This document shows positions 1 to 9,569 of a stretch of DNA of 64,000 bases, in pieces. Both the position numbers and the translations under genes were made by a program. A model generated the notes under the pieces. The model was given only the letters and a program-made list of their open reading frames with translations. It made no database searches and was not told where the DNA came from. Origin of the DNA: Vibrio sp. 10N.286.49.B1 (GTDB lineage Bacteria > Pseudomonadota > Gammaproteobacteria > Enterobacterales > Vibrionaceae); the NCBI RefSeq assembly GCF_002873335.1, contig NZ_MCUW01000010.1, forward strand, positions 133,890 to 197,889, given 5' to 3'. Positions within the stretch are counted from its first letter, which is position 1. Every line of letters starts with the position of its first letter.

Positions 1-1227
1 AGCCTGTTGACGAATAAGAGAAATGACCTCGAGCATTAACGGATCCCATCCTTCCCAATTCTCAATGCCATGCTTGTTAAATTCAGGCTCCAGAACCAAG
101 TATGCTTGAGGCAATTCACGCAGAAGAGGAATTAACTTCGTTTTCACCTCGTCTAAATATCGCTCTCGGTTAGCTTGCACGTACTCTGGGCTGATTTGAT
201 CGCCAAAAAACCAGTAGTTGATCATAGGGATGTAACCGTTGGCATGAGCGCCACGGAGAAGATCGGCCCGGATCCAATGCCAGTCATTATTTTGAGTGAT
301 CCACAGCGTGACACTGCGGACCTCAAGATCATGTGCTGACAATGTGTTCCAAATAGGAGAGAAATTTTTGCCACTGCCTACTGGTTGATCAAGCAGTAAG
401 CGAGCCCCTATCCCCCATAAGAAGGGTGGCTTTGACGGTTCGAGTTTCTTTTTTTGTAGTTCAAACATAAACGTCATGGCATCAAGGCGTTGTTGCCAGC
501 TGCGTGCCAGTAAGCTGTTTCGGTTTCCCCAATTTGAATCCAGCTTGGCTTGGAGTTGTGTGAATAACTCTAACGCTATGCCAATTTGGTTATTTCTTAG
601 TGCCGAAAACATCGCACCAAATAGGGCTTGGATATGCCAGTCTGCTTCCATGTCGATGGTGGCTTTGGCAATCGAGCGATAAAGCGTCAATGCTTGCTTC
701 GGCTGCTGATTGAGTTCTAATAAACTATGCGCGGTAAGGAGTTGCCCACGAATCGCCAGCGGTTGATTTGGTTTACTGGCATAAAGGCGAGCACTGAACT
801 GCTGCATTTGTGATACCGCATTTTTATCACGAAGTTGAAGCAGGTTGACATAGTCGCCAAGGAGCGGGTCGTCTTTATAGACACGCAACAGTGCAAATGC
901 CGCACGCGCCTCTAATCGATGCACACTAAAGGGGTTTTGACTTAGGTATACACGATAATCAGACATGGCCTGAGCCCAATTGTGTTCAAACTCGGCAATA
1001 CGAGCGGAAAGAAATAGGGCTTCACCCTGATAGGGTGGGTGGGCAGTGGCTAATTGAGCTTTAGCAGCGCGCAATTGGCCTTGTTGTATTAACTGGATGC
1101 CTTCTCCAATCGGATCTGAGTTTGTTTGTGCCCGCGTTGGAGCAATCGTACTAAACAAAGTGAGCATCGATATCAAAATAGAAATAAATACTGGCGGTGC
1201 CTTTATCGTCTTACCGCGCTTTATCAT
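1..1227 (-). CDS. Exported TPR protein with C-terminal TIM-barrel (glycosidase-like) domain, 3' end outside window
   Basis: The reading frame is open for 409 codons from the ATG at 1225-1227 to base 1, so the C terminus is missing. The N terminus has a basic start, a hydrophobic stretch and an Ala-Arg-Ala cleavage-like site, which suggests Sec export. Residues about 45-260 are helical with TPR-like spacing (recurrent Ala/Leu/Tyr pattern). From about residue 290 the sequence changes to alternating strands such as VTLWITQNNDW, INYWFFGD and YLVLEPEFN, which resembles a glycoside-hydrolase TIM barrel with a candidate catalytic Glu in LEPEFN. The start overlaps the end of the upstream HAMP gene by 17 nt, so the two are probably translated together. 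Substrate and exact family are unknown; the glycosidase reading is an inference. Confidence 0.7.
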   Translation of the reverse strand, partial: MIKRGKTIKAPPVFISILISMLTLFSTIAPTRAQTNSDPIGEGIQLIQQGQLRAAKAQLATAHPPYQGEALFLSARIAEFEHNWAQAMSDYRVYLSQNPFSVHRLEARAAFALLRVYKDDPLLGDYVNLLQLRDKNAVSQMQQFSARLYASKPNQPLAIRGQLLTAHSLLELNQQPKQALTLYRSIAKATIDMEADWHIQALFGAMFSALRNNQIGIALELFTQLQAKLDSNWGNRNSLLARSWQQRLDAMTFMFELQKKKLEPSKPPFLWGIGARLLLDQPVGSGKNFSPIWNTLSAHDLEVRSVTLWITQNNDWHWIRADLLRGAHANGYIPMINYWFFGDQISPEYVQANRERYLDEVKTKLIPLLRELPQAYLVLEPEFNKHGIENWEGWDPLMLEVISLIRQQA

Positions 1228-1825
1228 TGTCACCTTCTGCTGAACAGCTCAGGTCGATAGTTTCAAAATACTCGAGATTGTCTCGAATGGTCTCAAGATG
1301 CAACGTCGTTTCTGCCGGTAAATTGCAGGCGTCAATCATGGCCAGATTCTCTTTGATGCTCATGACCATCACTTGGATTCGAGCTGAACTGTCATTGACG
1401 TCTTCCGCAATGTCATTGAGCTCATCGCCGTCACGGGTTTCTATTGTCGTTGATAACTTACCCATGGAAATATCGATCAGTGCATTGCGAATCCGCTCTA
1501 CGGGTCCGTATAAGCGATAACTCAACCACCATCCTGCCCATGTTGCTAAGACTAATTGTAATAAAACGAGTAAGAGCAACCAATTACTCATCGCATCGTA
1601 CATTGAGGGGAGAGACTGCGCGACTGCATTTAACTCTTCGGGTAACAATTGAAAAGATAAACGCTCAGCTAACACATCGAGGGTTTGTGCATAGAAAAAG
1701 TAAAATTGGACGGCGTTGATCGCCGCACTGAATAGTGCAATGAATAATACCCGCCATATCAGACGCTTAGATGACAGTGATTGAATGCTTTTGAACATGC
1801 TGGGCTGGCGTAACGTGCGCAACAT
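1211..1825 (-). CDS. Two-TM HAMP-domain membrane protein without an output domain
   Basis: A 204-residue protein has a membrane segment near residue 25-45, a periplasmic stretch of about 40 residues, a second membrane segment near 80-105, then a HAMP domain and a short helical tail. It has no kinase, GGDEF or methyl-accepting module. An upstream in-frame ATG at 1903 exists, but the ATG at 1823-1825 has GGAGAG seven bases before it, so I chose that one. It overlaps the downstream TPR/TIM-barrel gene by 17 nt, which suggests an operon and possibly a complex. HAMP-only proteins usually relay or modulate signals for a partner. The partner here is unknown. Confidence 0.75.
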   Translation of the reverse strand: MLRTLRQPSMFKSIQSLSSKRLIWRVLFIALFSAAINAVQFYFFYAQTLDVLAERLSFQLLPEELNAVAQSLPSMYDAMSNWLLLLVLLQLVLATWAGWWLSYRLYGPVERIRNALIDISMGKLSTTIETRDGDELNDIAEDVNDSSARIQVMVMSIKENLAMIDACNLPAETTLHLETIRDNLEYFETIDLSCSAEGDNDKAR

Positions 1826-2041
1826 CGTCGCTCTCCGTAAACCTGTTGTATATTGAGTATATATCCAATACAGAATCTGGATCGCAAAATTGAGGAATGC
1901 CAATAGAATCGTGTTGTGTTGTTCATCGTTGATGTTTTTATCAAAACAATGAACAACTAGCAGCGATAATGTTCATGTGAATACTCACGTTGAAATCGAG
2001 GTATCTGCTGGTACTTTCTGTCACCTTAAATGTGATTTTAT

Positions 2042-2057
2042 CGTGATGCCTGTCACA
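2042..2057 (+). promoter_or_regulatory. Predicted CRP site upstream of bglA
   Basis: The site reads CGTGA-TGCCTG-TCACA, nine of ten positions of the TGTGA-N6-TCACA consensus. It lies about 145 bp before the bglA start and 22 bp before the AscG-like operator, as expected for a catabolite-controlled sugar gene. Prediction only. Confidence 0.6.
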
Positions 2058-2078
2058 TTTACTTCGTTTGGGAATTGT

Positions 2079-2092
2079 TGAAACCGGTTTCA
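2079..2092 (+). promoter_or_regulatory. Perfect AscG-type LacI-family operator
   Basis: TGAAACCGGTTTCA is a perfect 14-bp palindrome with the central CG typical of LacI-family operators. It matches the operator I recall for E. coli AscG. The linked regulator gene at 3732 resembles AscG, so this is its probable target and would repress bglA. Confidence 0.75.
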
Positions 2093-2099
2093 GAAATAA

Positions 2100-3647
<1,548 letters not shown>

Positions 3648-3670
3648 GTTTTCAAATATTAAATAATACG

Positions 3671-3703
3671 CGCTTCCTGCCATTCGTATTATGGTGGGGA
3701 GCG
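3671..3703 (+). promoter_or_regulatory. Intercistronic RNA hairpin between bglA and the LacI gene
   Basis: Bases 3671-3683 can pair with 3691-3703 across a 7-nt loop. All 13 pairs form if G-U pairs are allowed; the DNA arms alone are an imperfect repeat. No U-tract follows, so it looks more like an mRNA-processing or attenuation element than a terminator. It could lower expression of the repressor relative to bglA. Confidence 0.45.
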
Positions 3704-3731
3704 GCATTGCTAATGTAAGAGTGAGCAGTCT

Positions 3732-4736
3732 ATGAAAGTGACGATGCTGGATGTTGCCAATAAAGCTGGGGTCTCTAAATCGACCGTTTCTCGCGTGCTG
3801 AACCGGAAAAATATCGTTAGACCGGATGTGGTTAAACGTGTCTTTGATGCGATTCAAGAAACCGGCTATCGACCGAATATTTTGGCGCAAAATCTGGCAA
3901 TGAGAAAAACCAATTTTATTGGGTTTGTCATGAGTAATGTCTTATTTGATGGGCCATATTTTTCTACCTTGATGAATCATGCCGCCTCTTTTTGCGAAGA
4001 GACTCAGCATCAGTTAGTCATGACAGACGGTAAGCATAGTAAGGCAGAAGAAAGAGCCGCGATTAACTTTCTTCTGGATATGAAGTGTGCGGGTATTATT
4101 GTGTACGCCAAATATTTAAATGAGAAAGAACTTGGAGACCTCATAAGCAGTACCGATACGCCAATTATGGTGCTAAATCGGAATGTCTCTGAGTATCCTA
4201 ACAACGCCATTACGACCGACCATTATCGCAGTGCGTGTATGATGGTTGAGCATATCGTGGAAAAGGGGCACACCGATATCGCTATTATTCGAGGCAACCC
4301 TAATTCCCTCACCGACTTACAGCGCTATCAGGCCTACCGAGATACGCTGACAAAATATGGATTGCCTTTACGTCCCGAATTTGAGCAACAGGGTAATTGG
4401 ATGTTAGCGGGTGGTTATAGTGCTGCGGAGGCTTTGCTACAAGGCATCAAAACCCCCACTGCCATTTTGGCTTGTAATGATGATATGGCCGTGGGTGCGA
4501 TGAAAGCACTTACTAACGCCGGCCTGACGTTACCAAAAGGTATGTCTATCGCTGGTTTTGATAACAGTAATATAGGTGAATATCTATCGCCTAGCTTGAG
4601 CTCGGTGAGTGTCCCATTAGAAAGTATGATTCAGGCGGCAATCTTGTATATATTGGGTGACCATAGTCATTCTGATATTCCCTCTCTCTCTGGATCTTTA
4701 GTGATTAGAGGCTCTATCGCTGATATTTCCAACTGA
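3732..4736 (+). CDS. ascG: LacI-family repressor, AscG-like
   Basis: This 334-residue regulator has the LacI helix-turn-helix at residues 3-50 (DVANKAGVSKSTVSRVL), a hinge helix (YRPNILAQNL) and a periplasmic-binding-protein-like sensor domain with the typical NDDMAVGAMKAL segment. It resembles E. coli AscG along its length, including the DGKHS and IMVLNRN stretches. AscG represses beta-glucoside genes by binding TGAAACCGGTTTCA, and that exact palindrome lies in front of bglA at 2079. The gene follows bglA by 84 nt on the same strand, so it is probably cotranscribed and autoregulated. The symbol is given by similarity; the inducer is unknown. Confidence 0.85.
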   Translation: MKVTMLDVANKAGVSKSTVSRVLNRKNIVRPDVVKRVFDAIQETGYRPNILAQNLAMRKTNFIGFVMSNVLFDGPYFSTLMNHAASFCEETQHQLVMTDGKHSKAEERAAINFLLDMKCAGIIVYAKYLNEKELGDLISSTDTPIMVLNRNVSEYPNNAITTDHYRSACMMVEHIVEKGHTDIAIIRGNPNSLTDLQRYQAYRDTLTKYGLPLRPEFEQQGNWMLAGGYSAAEALLQGIKTPTAILACNDDMAVGAMKALTNAGLTLPKGMSIAGFDNSNIGEYLSPSLSSVSVPLESMIQAAILYILGDHSHSDIPSLSGSLVIRGSIADISN

Positions 4737-5135
4737 GTTGATCGCGAAGAGACTTCTATTCAAGAGGCCGTCTCCATTTAGTCATTCTTTTTCCTTTCTT
4801 TTGTCTCTCTGTTACACACAAGTCGTACCTTTTATGAATCGGTCATTGTCGGGTTACCTATATTATCTATTGCCTTATTTAGTTCTTAATTAAAAATTAT
4901 CAATATAATCAATACCTTATTTTTATTTTGGCATCATTTTTTCTCGTGCCTTGAGAAAAACTGTCGTTATTCATTCGAATATCGATGATTTCTGGGTGTT
5001 ATGCATTTAAAGATCGGATGGGGCTTGATTTCTTGGGGGTTCCTTTGGGATTCCTTTGGGGTTATATTGTATTCCAACGGAGCAACGCTGATACGGAATT
5101 AGGTAACAACTTTAACTCAAATTAAGGCGACCGAT
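4737..5135 (+). promoter_or_regulatory. Intergenic region with tandem TTCCTTTGGGR motif before the ureohydrolase
   Basis: About 400 AT-rich bases carry no coding frame. The notable element is a direct repeat, TTCCTTTGGGA at 5040-5050 followed at once by TTCCTTTGGGG at 5051-5061, about 75 bp before the ureohydrolase start. A related CTTTGGGAATCC lies at 6840-6851 before the small gene at 6873. It may be an operator. No known riboswitch fold, including guanidine types, was recognised. Confidence 0.4.
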
Positions 5136-6419
5136 ATGAATACATTAGCAAATGGTAAAGCAATTATAGGTACAGAGCTTGTTGGCGAGAATGGTGAAAT
5201 TATCATCCACACAGGTGACGCATCTGAAGGGTTTTGTACAGAAATTCTGCGTGATATGTCGAATGATCCTAAGCGTGAAGCTGGGCCGATAAATGTACAA
5301 AGAACAGCCGGTGGAATGGCACACCAGGGCATTCCAACGATGATGCGTGCCCCACTAGCCTTTACTCCAGAAGACCTGAAAGTTGGCAATGTTGATGTAG
5401 CATTTATGGGCGCCGGCATTGATATGGCCATCAGTCGTAGAGGTGGGGCGTGGGGGCCACAAGCATTCCGCACTTCCGATATTCTGACGCCATGGGGTGA
5501 AACCTTTGATATGGACCAAAATGGTTCAGGGGTGGACTTTAACAAAGAGCTCAACATGGTGGATTATGGCGATGCCCCGATTGACCCTTTCTCTATGGAA
5601 CGCAGTATTGCACCAGTGAGAAAAATGGTGACAGAGATTTGCGAAGCCAATGCCATCCCGGTCATCATTGGTGGCGATCACTCACTGATGTACATGGATC
5701 TCACTGCCGTCACTGATGTTCACGGTAAAGGTAAGGTGGGCGTGATTCATTTTGATGCTCATGTTGATGGGGAATGCCATGGGTTTGGCCACTATTTAAC
5801 CCACGGGTCTCCTGTTCGTCGCTTGATAGATGAGGGACATGTTAAGGGAGAAAACTTTGTGCAAATTGGTATGCGTGGCTATTTGTTCAGTAATGAACTG
5901 CTTCACTGGATGCGTAAACACAATATGCCATATCACTTCATGTCTGAAATCGAAGTCGATGGGTTCGATGTCGTAATGGAAAGAGCCATTAAGGAAGCAA
6001 AATCAAACGGTGTAGAGAAGATCTTTATTTCTTTTGATATGGACGCACTTGATGTTTCTGTGGCGAATGCGTGTGCCTCTCCGGAAGTGGGTGGATTAAC
6101 CACACAACAAGTACTACCAGCGCTTCGCAAGATAGCGATGCAAAATGAGGTCGTTGGGATGGATATTGTGGAATGGAACCCTTTGCTTGACCATGATGGA
6201 AGCTCAAAGCTCATTGCCAATAGAATTGTTCGTGAAGTGCTAACGGGTATTTCATTACGACGTAAAGGCATTGTGGAGGGGAGCGGTTTAGCAGAAGAGT
6301 ATGTGTATAGCCCAAGAACGAAAAAAGCATTGGAAGAGGGGACTGATGTGACACAAGTGAAAGGCCAAGTCGATTTGACTTCAATGCATGCATTAGCTGC
6401 TGTTACGGCAGTTAAATAA
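5136..6419 (+). CDS. Arginase/agmatinase-family ureohydrolase, substrate uncertain
   Basis: The 427-residue protein belongs to the ureohydrolase superfamily, which uses two metal ions to hydrolyse guanidino groups to urea. The metal-binding motifs are visible: GGDHS, FDAHVD and SFDMDALD. Residues 1-60 form an extension before the fold, making it longer than standard agmatinase (about 306 aa) or arginase (about 300 aa). The stretch after DAHVD (GECHGFGHYLTHGSPVRR) is unlike classical agmatinase. Candidates are guanidinobutyrase, guanidinopropionase or guanidine hydrolase; agmatinase is possible but the window also encodes the alternative agmatine deiminase route. It is followed after 63 nt by a small two-TM protein. 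Family confident, substrate open. Confidence 0.85.
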   Translation: MNTLANGKAIIGTELVGENGEIIIHTGDASEGFCTEILRDMSNDPKREAGPINVQRTAGGMAHQGIPTMMRAPLAFTPEDLKVGNVDVAFMGAGIDMAISRRGGAWGPQAFRTSDILTPWGETFDMDQNGSGVDFNKELNMVDYGDAPIDPFSMERSIAPVRKMVTEICEANAIPVIIGGDHSLMYMDLTAVTDVHGKGKVGVIHFDAHVDGECHGFGHYLTHGSPVRRLIDEGHVKGENFVQIGMRGYLFSNELLHWMRKHNMPYHFMSEIEVDGFDVVMERAIKEAKSNGVEKIFISFDMDALDVSVANACASPEVGGLTTQQVLPALRKIAMQNEVVGMDIVEWNPLLDHDGSSKLIANRIVREVLTGISLRRKGIVEGSGLAEEYVYSPRTKKALEEGTDVTQVKGQVDLTSMHALAAVTAVK

Positions 6420-6439
6420 GACAATGTCTGAAAATGACT

Positions 6440-6461
6440 GGGTGCTCAATGGTGTGCACCC
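6440..6461 (+). promoter_or_regulatory. Short hairpin between the ureohydrolase and the small membrane protein
   Basis: GGGTGC at 6440-6445 pairs with GCACCC at 6456-6461 around a 10-nt loop. There is no U-tract. It lies just before the ribosome site of the next gene and could trim or attenuate the transcript. Confidence 0.35.
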
Positions 6462-6482
6462 AAAATATAATTAGAGGTGAAT

Positions 6483-6767
6483 ATGAACAAATCTAGATTG
6501 TATGTAGGCGTTGTATTGGTAGGAATTGCTGCAGTATTGCCTTTTATTTCTGTGCCATTAATTTCCATGAGCCCATTGTCGACGGCAGCAAAAGCTACCG
6601 CTATTACCATCATGGTCGCTGGAGCTCCAGAAGTCATATTGTTGCTGGCTGGTGTTGTAATGGGGAAGGACAATTTAAGTAAGTTGGTAAAGCGCTTATT
6701 GTCCCCGGTTAAATCCGCGTTAGATAAACTGAAACAAGTACTGCATACCGCAATGCATAGTAGATAA
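6483..6767 (+). CDS. Small two-TM protein, transporter-suffix-domain type
   Basis: This 94-residue protein has two membrane segments (about 5-30 and 38-62) with the pattern PLSTAAKATAI...GAPEVILLLAGVVMGKDN, then a basic amphipathic tail. The pattern matches small proteins annotated as transporter suffix domain, in which a GE(V/I) and a GK(D/E) motif flank the second helix. The ATG at 6483 has AGAGG before it; an in-frame GTG at 6477 lies within the ribosome site and is less likely. It follows the ureohydrolase on the same strand, so it may sit with an uptake or efflux partner of that pathway. Function unknown. Confidence 0.65.
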   Translation: MNKSRLYVGVVLVGIAAVLPFISVPLISMSPLSTAAKATAITIMVAGAPEVILLLAGVVMGKDNLSKLVKRLLSPVKSALDKLKQVLHTAMHSR

Positions 6768-6872
6768 AGAAAGTACTGCCCCAAAAGTATGAAGAAAGAG
6801 CATAGATACAACTTAACTTTAGGGTTCCTATTGTATATTCTTTGGGAATCCTATGTTGTCGAGTGCGAGTAG

Positions 6873-7148
6873 ATGAAAGAAGAGAGAATCGTTCCTGTTA
6901 CATTGAAGTTTACTAGTTCGTTTTTGGCTGAGTTTGAACAGCATCTCGAACAGTTCAATGTAAGCTACGGAAAAAACCTAAAAAGAGCATCGCTGATGAA
7001 ATTTTATGTGGAGGAGAATATGGCCTTGTATACTGGAGATACCATCACACAGTTTAGCGCTGCAACATCGGCACTCAAAGCTAATCCTGATTTATTAGAA
7101 TTAGTCAAAGTATGGATAGAACAACAAGAGCGTTCCAAAAATCAGTAG
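6873..7148 (+). CDS. Small hypothetical protein, possible ribbon-helix-helix fold
   Basis: I do not recognise this 91-residue protein. The N-terminal VPVTLKF strand followed by two helices (SSFLAEFEQHLEQF and RASLMKFYVEENM) is compatible with a ribbon-helix-helix DNA-binding fold. The ribosome site is weak (no clear AGG before the ATG). The upstream DNA contains GGTTCC and CTTTGGGAATCC, related to the tandem motif before the ureohydrolase, so it may regulate that gene. This is an inference from position and fold only. Confidence 0.5.
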   Translation: MKEERIVPVTLKFTSSFLAEFEQHLEQFNVSYGKNLKRASLMKFYVEENMALYTGDTITQFSAATSALKANPDLLELVKVWIEQQERSKNQ

Positions 7149-7224
7149 ATTACCTGATAGCCTAAGGTCAGTAGTGCTTGGGATGATTAGTTTCGGTTGA
7201 TTTCTATTAGATGTTACATGCGAC

Positions 7225-7273
7225 AAACGGCAATAGTCTGTAAACGGCAATAGTTCACAGACTATTGCCGTTT
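7225..7273. terminator. Terminator-like hairpin with a duplicated left arm
   Basis: A 17-bp perfect inverted repeat (7225-7241 with 7257-7273) lies between two convergent genes. Inside the loop there is a second copy of the first 13 bases of the left arm (AAACGGCAATAGT, 7242-7254), so two alternative hairpins can form. It probably ends transcription in both directions, although the U-tract is short. Confidence 0.6.
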
Positions 7274-7282
7274 ACTTCGATA

Positions 7283-7939
7283 TTACAAAATCTTTAAAAT
7301 GGACTCACGTGCAAGTCGTGATTTTGGTAGCGTCGCGTTATAGTCTTCGTCTTGGTGATGGTAGCCCATGGCTAAAGCGACATCACATTGATACCCATCA
7401 AGCTCTTCAGCGAAAATCTCACCAATCAGATCTGGATCAACCCCTTCCATTGTTGTTGAGTCAATGCCAAGACGAGCGAGGACATGCAGCGTATTGCCTA
7501 GTGCAAGGTAAGTTTGCGCCTTCGTCCAAGCAGAAGTATCACCCGAGTCATCGGTATTTTGCTCTGCAAAGGCAAACCCCCCGAATGCTTGTTCACGCTT
7601 GTCCGGTGCAGTGCGTCCATCCTCGATACCCTTATCGACTACTTTCGCGTAATCATCGCGGGTGTAGTGTGGGTTATAAGCAAATAGAACAATGTGTGAC
7701 GCTGCTTTGATATGTGGCTGGTTAAATTGGTGTTTATTAGCAAATGTGTCATGCATGCGCTGCTTTGCTTCGTCGCTCTCAATGACAATGAACTTCCAAG
7801 GTTGTGAATTAATTGATGATGCCGATAGGCGAATCGCGTCATAGATGACTTCAAGTTCTTCTTGCGGGATGCGTTTAGTTTCATCGTAACGTTTTGCCGT
7901 ATAACGTTGCTCTAAATCAGAAATAATTGGATGCGTCAT
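7283..7939 (-). CDS. NAD(P)H-dependent FMN nitroreductase, NfsB family
   Basis: The 218-residue protein matches the oxygen-insensitive nitroreductase / flavin reductase family (E. coli NfsB 217 aa, Vibrio FRase I). The FMN-binding RYTAKRYD, the SSINSQPWKF segment and the C-terminal KSRLA are present. The frame also has an ATG at 7954, but GGAGA lies five bases before the ATG at 7939, giving the usual NfsB start MTHPIISDL. The family reduces nitroaromatics, quinones or free flavin in the cytoplasm. It is followed upstream by the ABM-domain gene on the same strand (47 nt apart), so the two probably form an operon under the divergent LysR regulator. Confidence 0.9.
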   Translation of the reverse strand: MTHPIISDLEQRYTAKRYDETKRIPQEELEVIYDAIRLSASSINSQPWKFIVIESDEAKQRMHDTFANKHQFNQPHIKAASHIVLFAYNPHYTRDDYAKVVDKGIEDGRTAPDKREQAFGGFAFAEQNTDDSGDTSAWTKAQTYLALGNTLHVLARLGIDSTTMEGVDPDLIGEIFAEELDGYQCDVALAMGYHHQDEDYNATLPKSRLARESILKIL

Positions 7940-7986
7940 GGTTTTCTCCGTCATAAACAGGGGCTGCTAACAGCGTTTTTAATCAA

Positions 7987-8277
7987 CTAAGCGATGTGTG
8001 TCATTTCATTTATAACGAAGCTTGCCACACAGCCTTCTGTTGCTGCCATGTAGTCTGCAATATGACTGCTTGCCAAGTGAGTTTGCAAAAGCTCACGCGA
8101 GGTCCAGTTTTCATAGAAAGTGAAATGAGCTGGGTTCTCATTGTTTTGATGAAGGTCGTAGTTAATGCAACCTTCTTCCGCACGAGTGGCGTCTATAAGC
8201 TTGAGTAACTCAGCTTTCACAAATTCAATTTTATCTTCGTTTGCTACGATGTTGGCGATGATGGTTAGTTTGGTCAT
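7987..8277 (-). CDS. ABM-domain (YgiN-like) antibiotic biosynthesis / quinol monooxygenase-type protein
   Basis: This is a 96-residue ferredoxin-like alpha/beta protein. The segments EEGCINYDLHQNNENPAHFTFYENWTS and HLASSHIADY are diagnostic of the ABM family, whose members include YgiN (quinol monooxygenase) and many oxidative-stress proteins. I chose ATG 8277 (MTKLTIIANI), which fits the family length; the frame extends to 8310. It is the first gene of a probable two-gene unit with the nitroreductase and is divergent from a LysR regulator, a common arrangement for electrophile or quinone response. Confidence 0.85.
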   Translation of the reverse strand: MTKLTIIANIVANEDKIEFVKAELLKLIDATRAEEGCINYDLHQNNENPAHFTFYENWTSRELLQTHLASSHIADYMAATEGCVASFVINEMTHIA

Positions 8278-8420
8278 GGGTAATCTCATTTGTTTATGCT
8301 GGCATTTCATGGTCTAAAGATTTGATTGGCCGAGCTTAGTGTTGTTTTGACGTTCAATTTCGACTTGTCGTCGGTATCAACAAATCATAGTCGTATAATT
8401 AATAATTAAAAACAGGATAT

Positions 8421-8453
8421 AATTTGAATTATTATCAAATTATATTTGATAAT
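8421..8453. promoter_or_regulatory. Overlapping inverted repeats in the LysR/ABM divergent promoter
   Basis: ATTATCAAAT (8431-8440) is inverted at 8444-8453 as ATTTGATAAT with a 3-nt spacer. A second overlapping pair, AATTTGA (8421-8427) and TCAAATT (8435-8441), lies to its left. LysR proteins bind dyads of this T-N11-A type between divergent genes, so this is the likely site for the regulator at 8489. Confidence 0.55.
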
Positions 8454-8488
8454 AGTCTTACGATACTAACCTTATATGGGTAGATATA

Positions 8489-9448
8489 ATGCTTTTAGAA
8501 GACTTACAGGTCATATTAAAGGTTGCTGAGTTTCGCAGTATCACTGCCGCGGCGACCAACCTTGATATGCGAACTGCGACCGCCAGTGCTGCCGTAAAGC
8601 GAGTCGAAGCATCCTTGGGCGCGGAAATATTCATCAGAACAACTCGCCATTTGCGCCTGTCTTCGGCAGGAGAACGCTATCTCCCACAATGTGAGCAGGC
8701 GTTGAAATTGCTGGAACAAGCCAAGCTTAATATGCGAGAAGAGTTGGGCATTATTGATGGGGAGATCAGAATCGCGGTATCTTCTGACTTTGGTCGAAAT
8801 ATCGTTGTGCCTTGGCTCGATGAGTTTTTACTTGAACATCCTAACGTGTCACTTCGTACCAGCGTCAGTGACAGTAATATTGATTTTTATCGAGACTCAG
8901 TGGATATGGCGCTGCGTTATGGGCCTCAAACTGACGCGAATTTATATGGATTCAAAATTTGCGATGTTCCTCGGGTATTGTGCGCTAGCCCCGAGTATCT
9001 CAGTGATCATGGCGCGCCTAACGTGCCTACCGATTTACTGAATCACAATGCTCTGTTCTATCAATTGCATGATATTTTACAAGATGAATGGACGTTTTAT
9101 GATGAAAAACAATCATATAAAATGAAATTGAAAGGGAACCGAGCCTCCAATGACAGCGACTTTGTCCGGCGCTGGTGTGTTGAGGGAAAGGGTATTGCTT
9201 ATAAATCATGCATCGATATGTCGAACGACTTACTGGCGGGTCGGGTGGTGAGGTTAATGCCAGATTATACGCCGACGCCCACCGAGTTGTGGCTAGTGTG
9301 TCCAAGTCGTCAGTCGATTACGCCAACAGTAAGGTTGTTGCGTGACCTATTTAGAAGCAAAGCCAACGCGATTCTGTCTCGCTTAACGGAGGAAGGGGTA
9401 CTTGTGAACGGATCTCGGCGTAGTATTCAACCACGCAACGCTAAGTGA
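8489..9448 (+). CDS. LysR-family transcriptional regulator
   Basis: This 319-residue regulator has an N-terminal winged helix-turn-helix (residues 1-60, with AAATNLDMRTATASAAVKRV) and a C-terminal periplasmic-binding-protein-like effector domain beginning near residue 90. It is transcribed away from the ABM and nitroreductase genes, with a dyad in the shared promoter. By the usual LysR arrangement it should activate those genes in response to an unknown electrophile or aromatic effector and repress itself. The ribosome site before the ATG is weak. Confidence 0.88.
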   Translation: MLLEDLQVILKVAEFRSITAAATNLDMRTATASAAVKRVEASLGAEIFIRTTRHLRLSSAGERYLPQCEQALKLLEQAKLNMREELGIIDGEIRIAVSSDFGRNIVVPWLDEFLLEHPNVSLRTSVSDSNIDFYRDSVDMALRYGPQTDANLYGFKICDVPRVLCASPEYLSDHGAPNVPTDLLNHNALFYQLHDILQDEWTFYDEKQSYKMKLKGNRASNDSDFVRRWCVEGKGIAYKSCIDMSNDLLAGRVVRLMPDYTPTPTELWLVCPSRQSITPTVRLLRDLFRSKANAILSRLTEEGVLVNGSRRSIQPRNAK

Positions 9449-9569
9449 TTAGTGTGAGCAATGAAGAGAAGGGGCAATGTTGAATATAATGATATGAATT
9501 GAATATGTTATATTTCAGTAAGACGACCTTCAACCTAGGTTTATTCACTTTATAGAATGGAGAACATGA

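Noticed and set aside
717..905. Small minus-strand frame inside the first gene
   Set aside because: Shadow of the TPR protein in another frame.
4737..5135. Guanidine riboswitch before the ureohydrolase
   Set aside because: I looked for the known guanidine riboswitch cores and paired ACGR loops and did not see them.
5933..6424. 163-codon minus-strand frame opposite the ureohydrolase
   Set aside because: Antisense shadow of a clearly coding gene with all family motifs on the plus strand.
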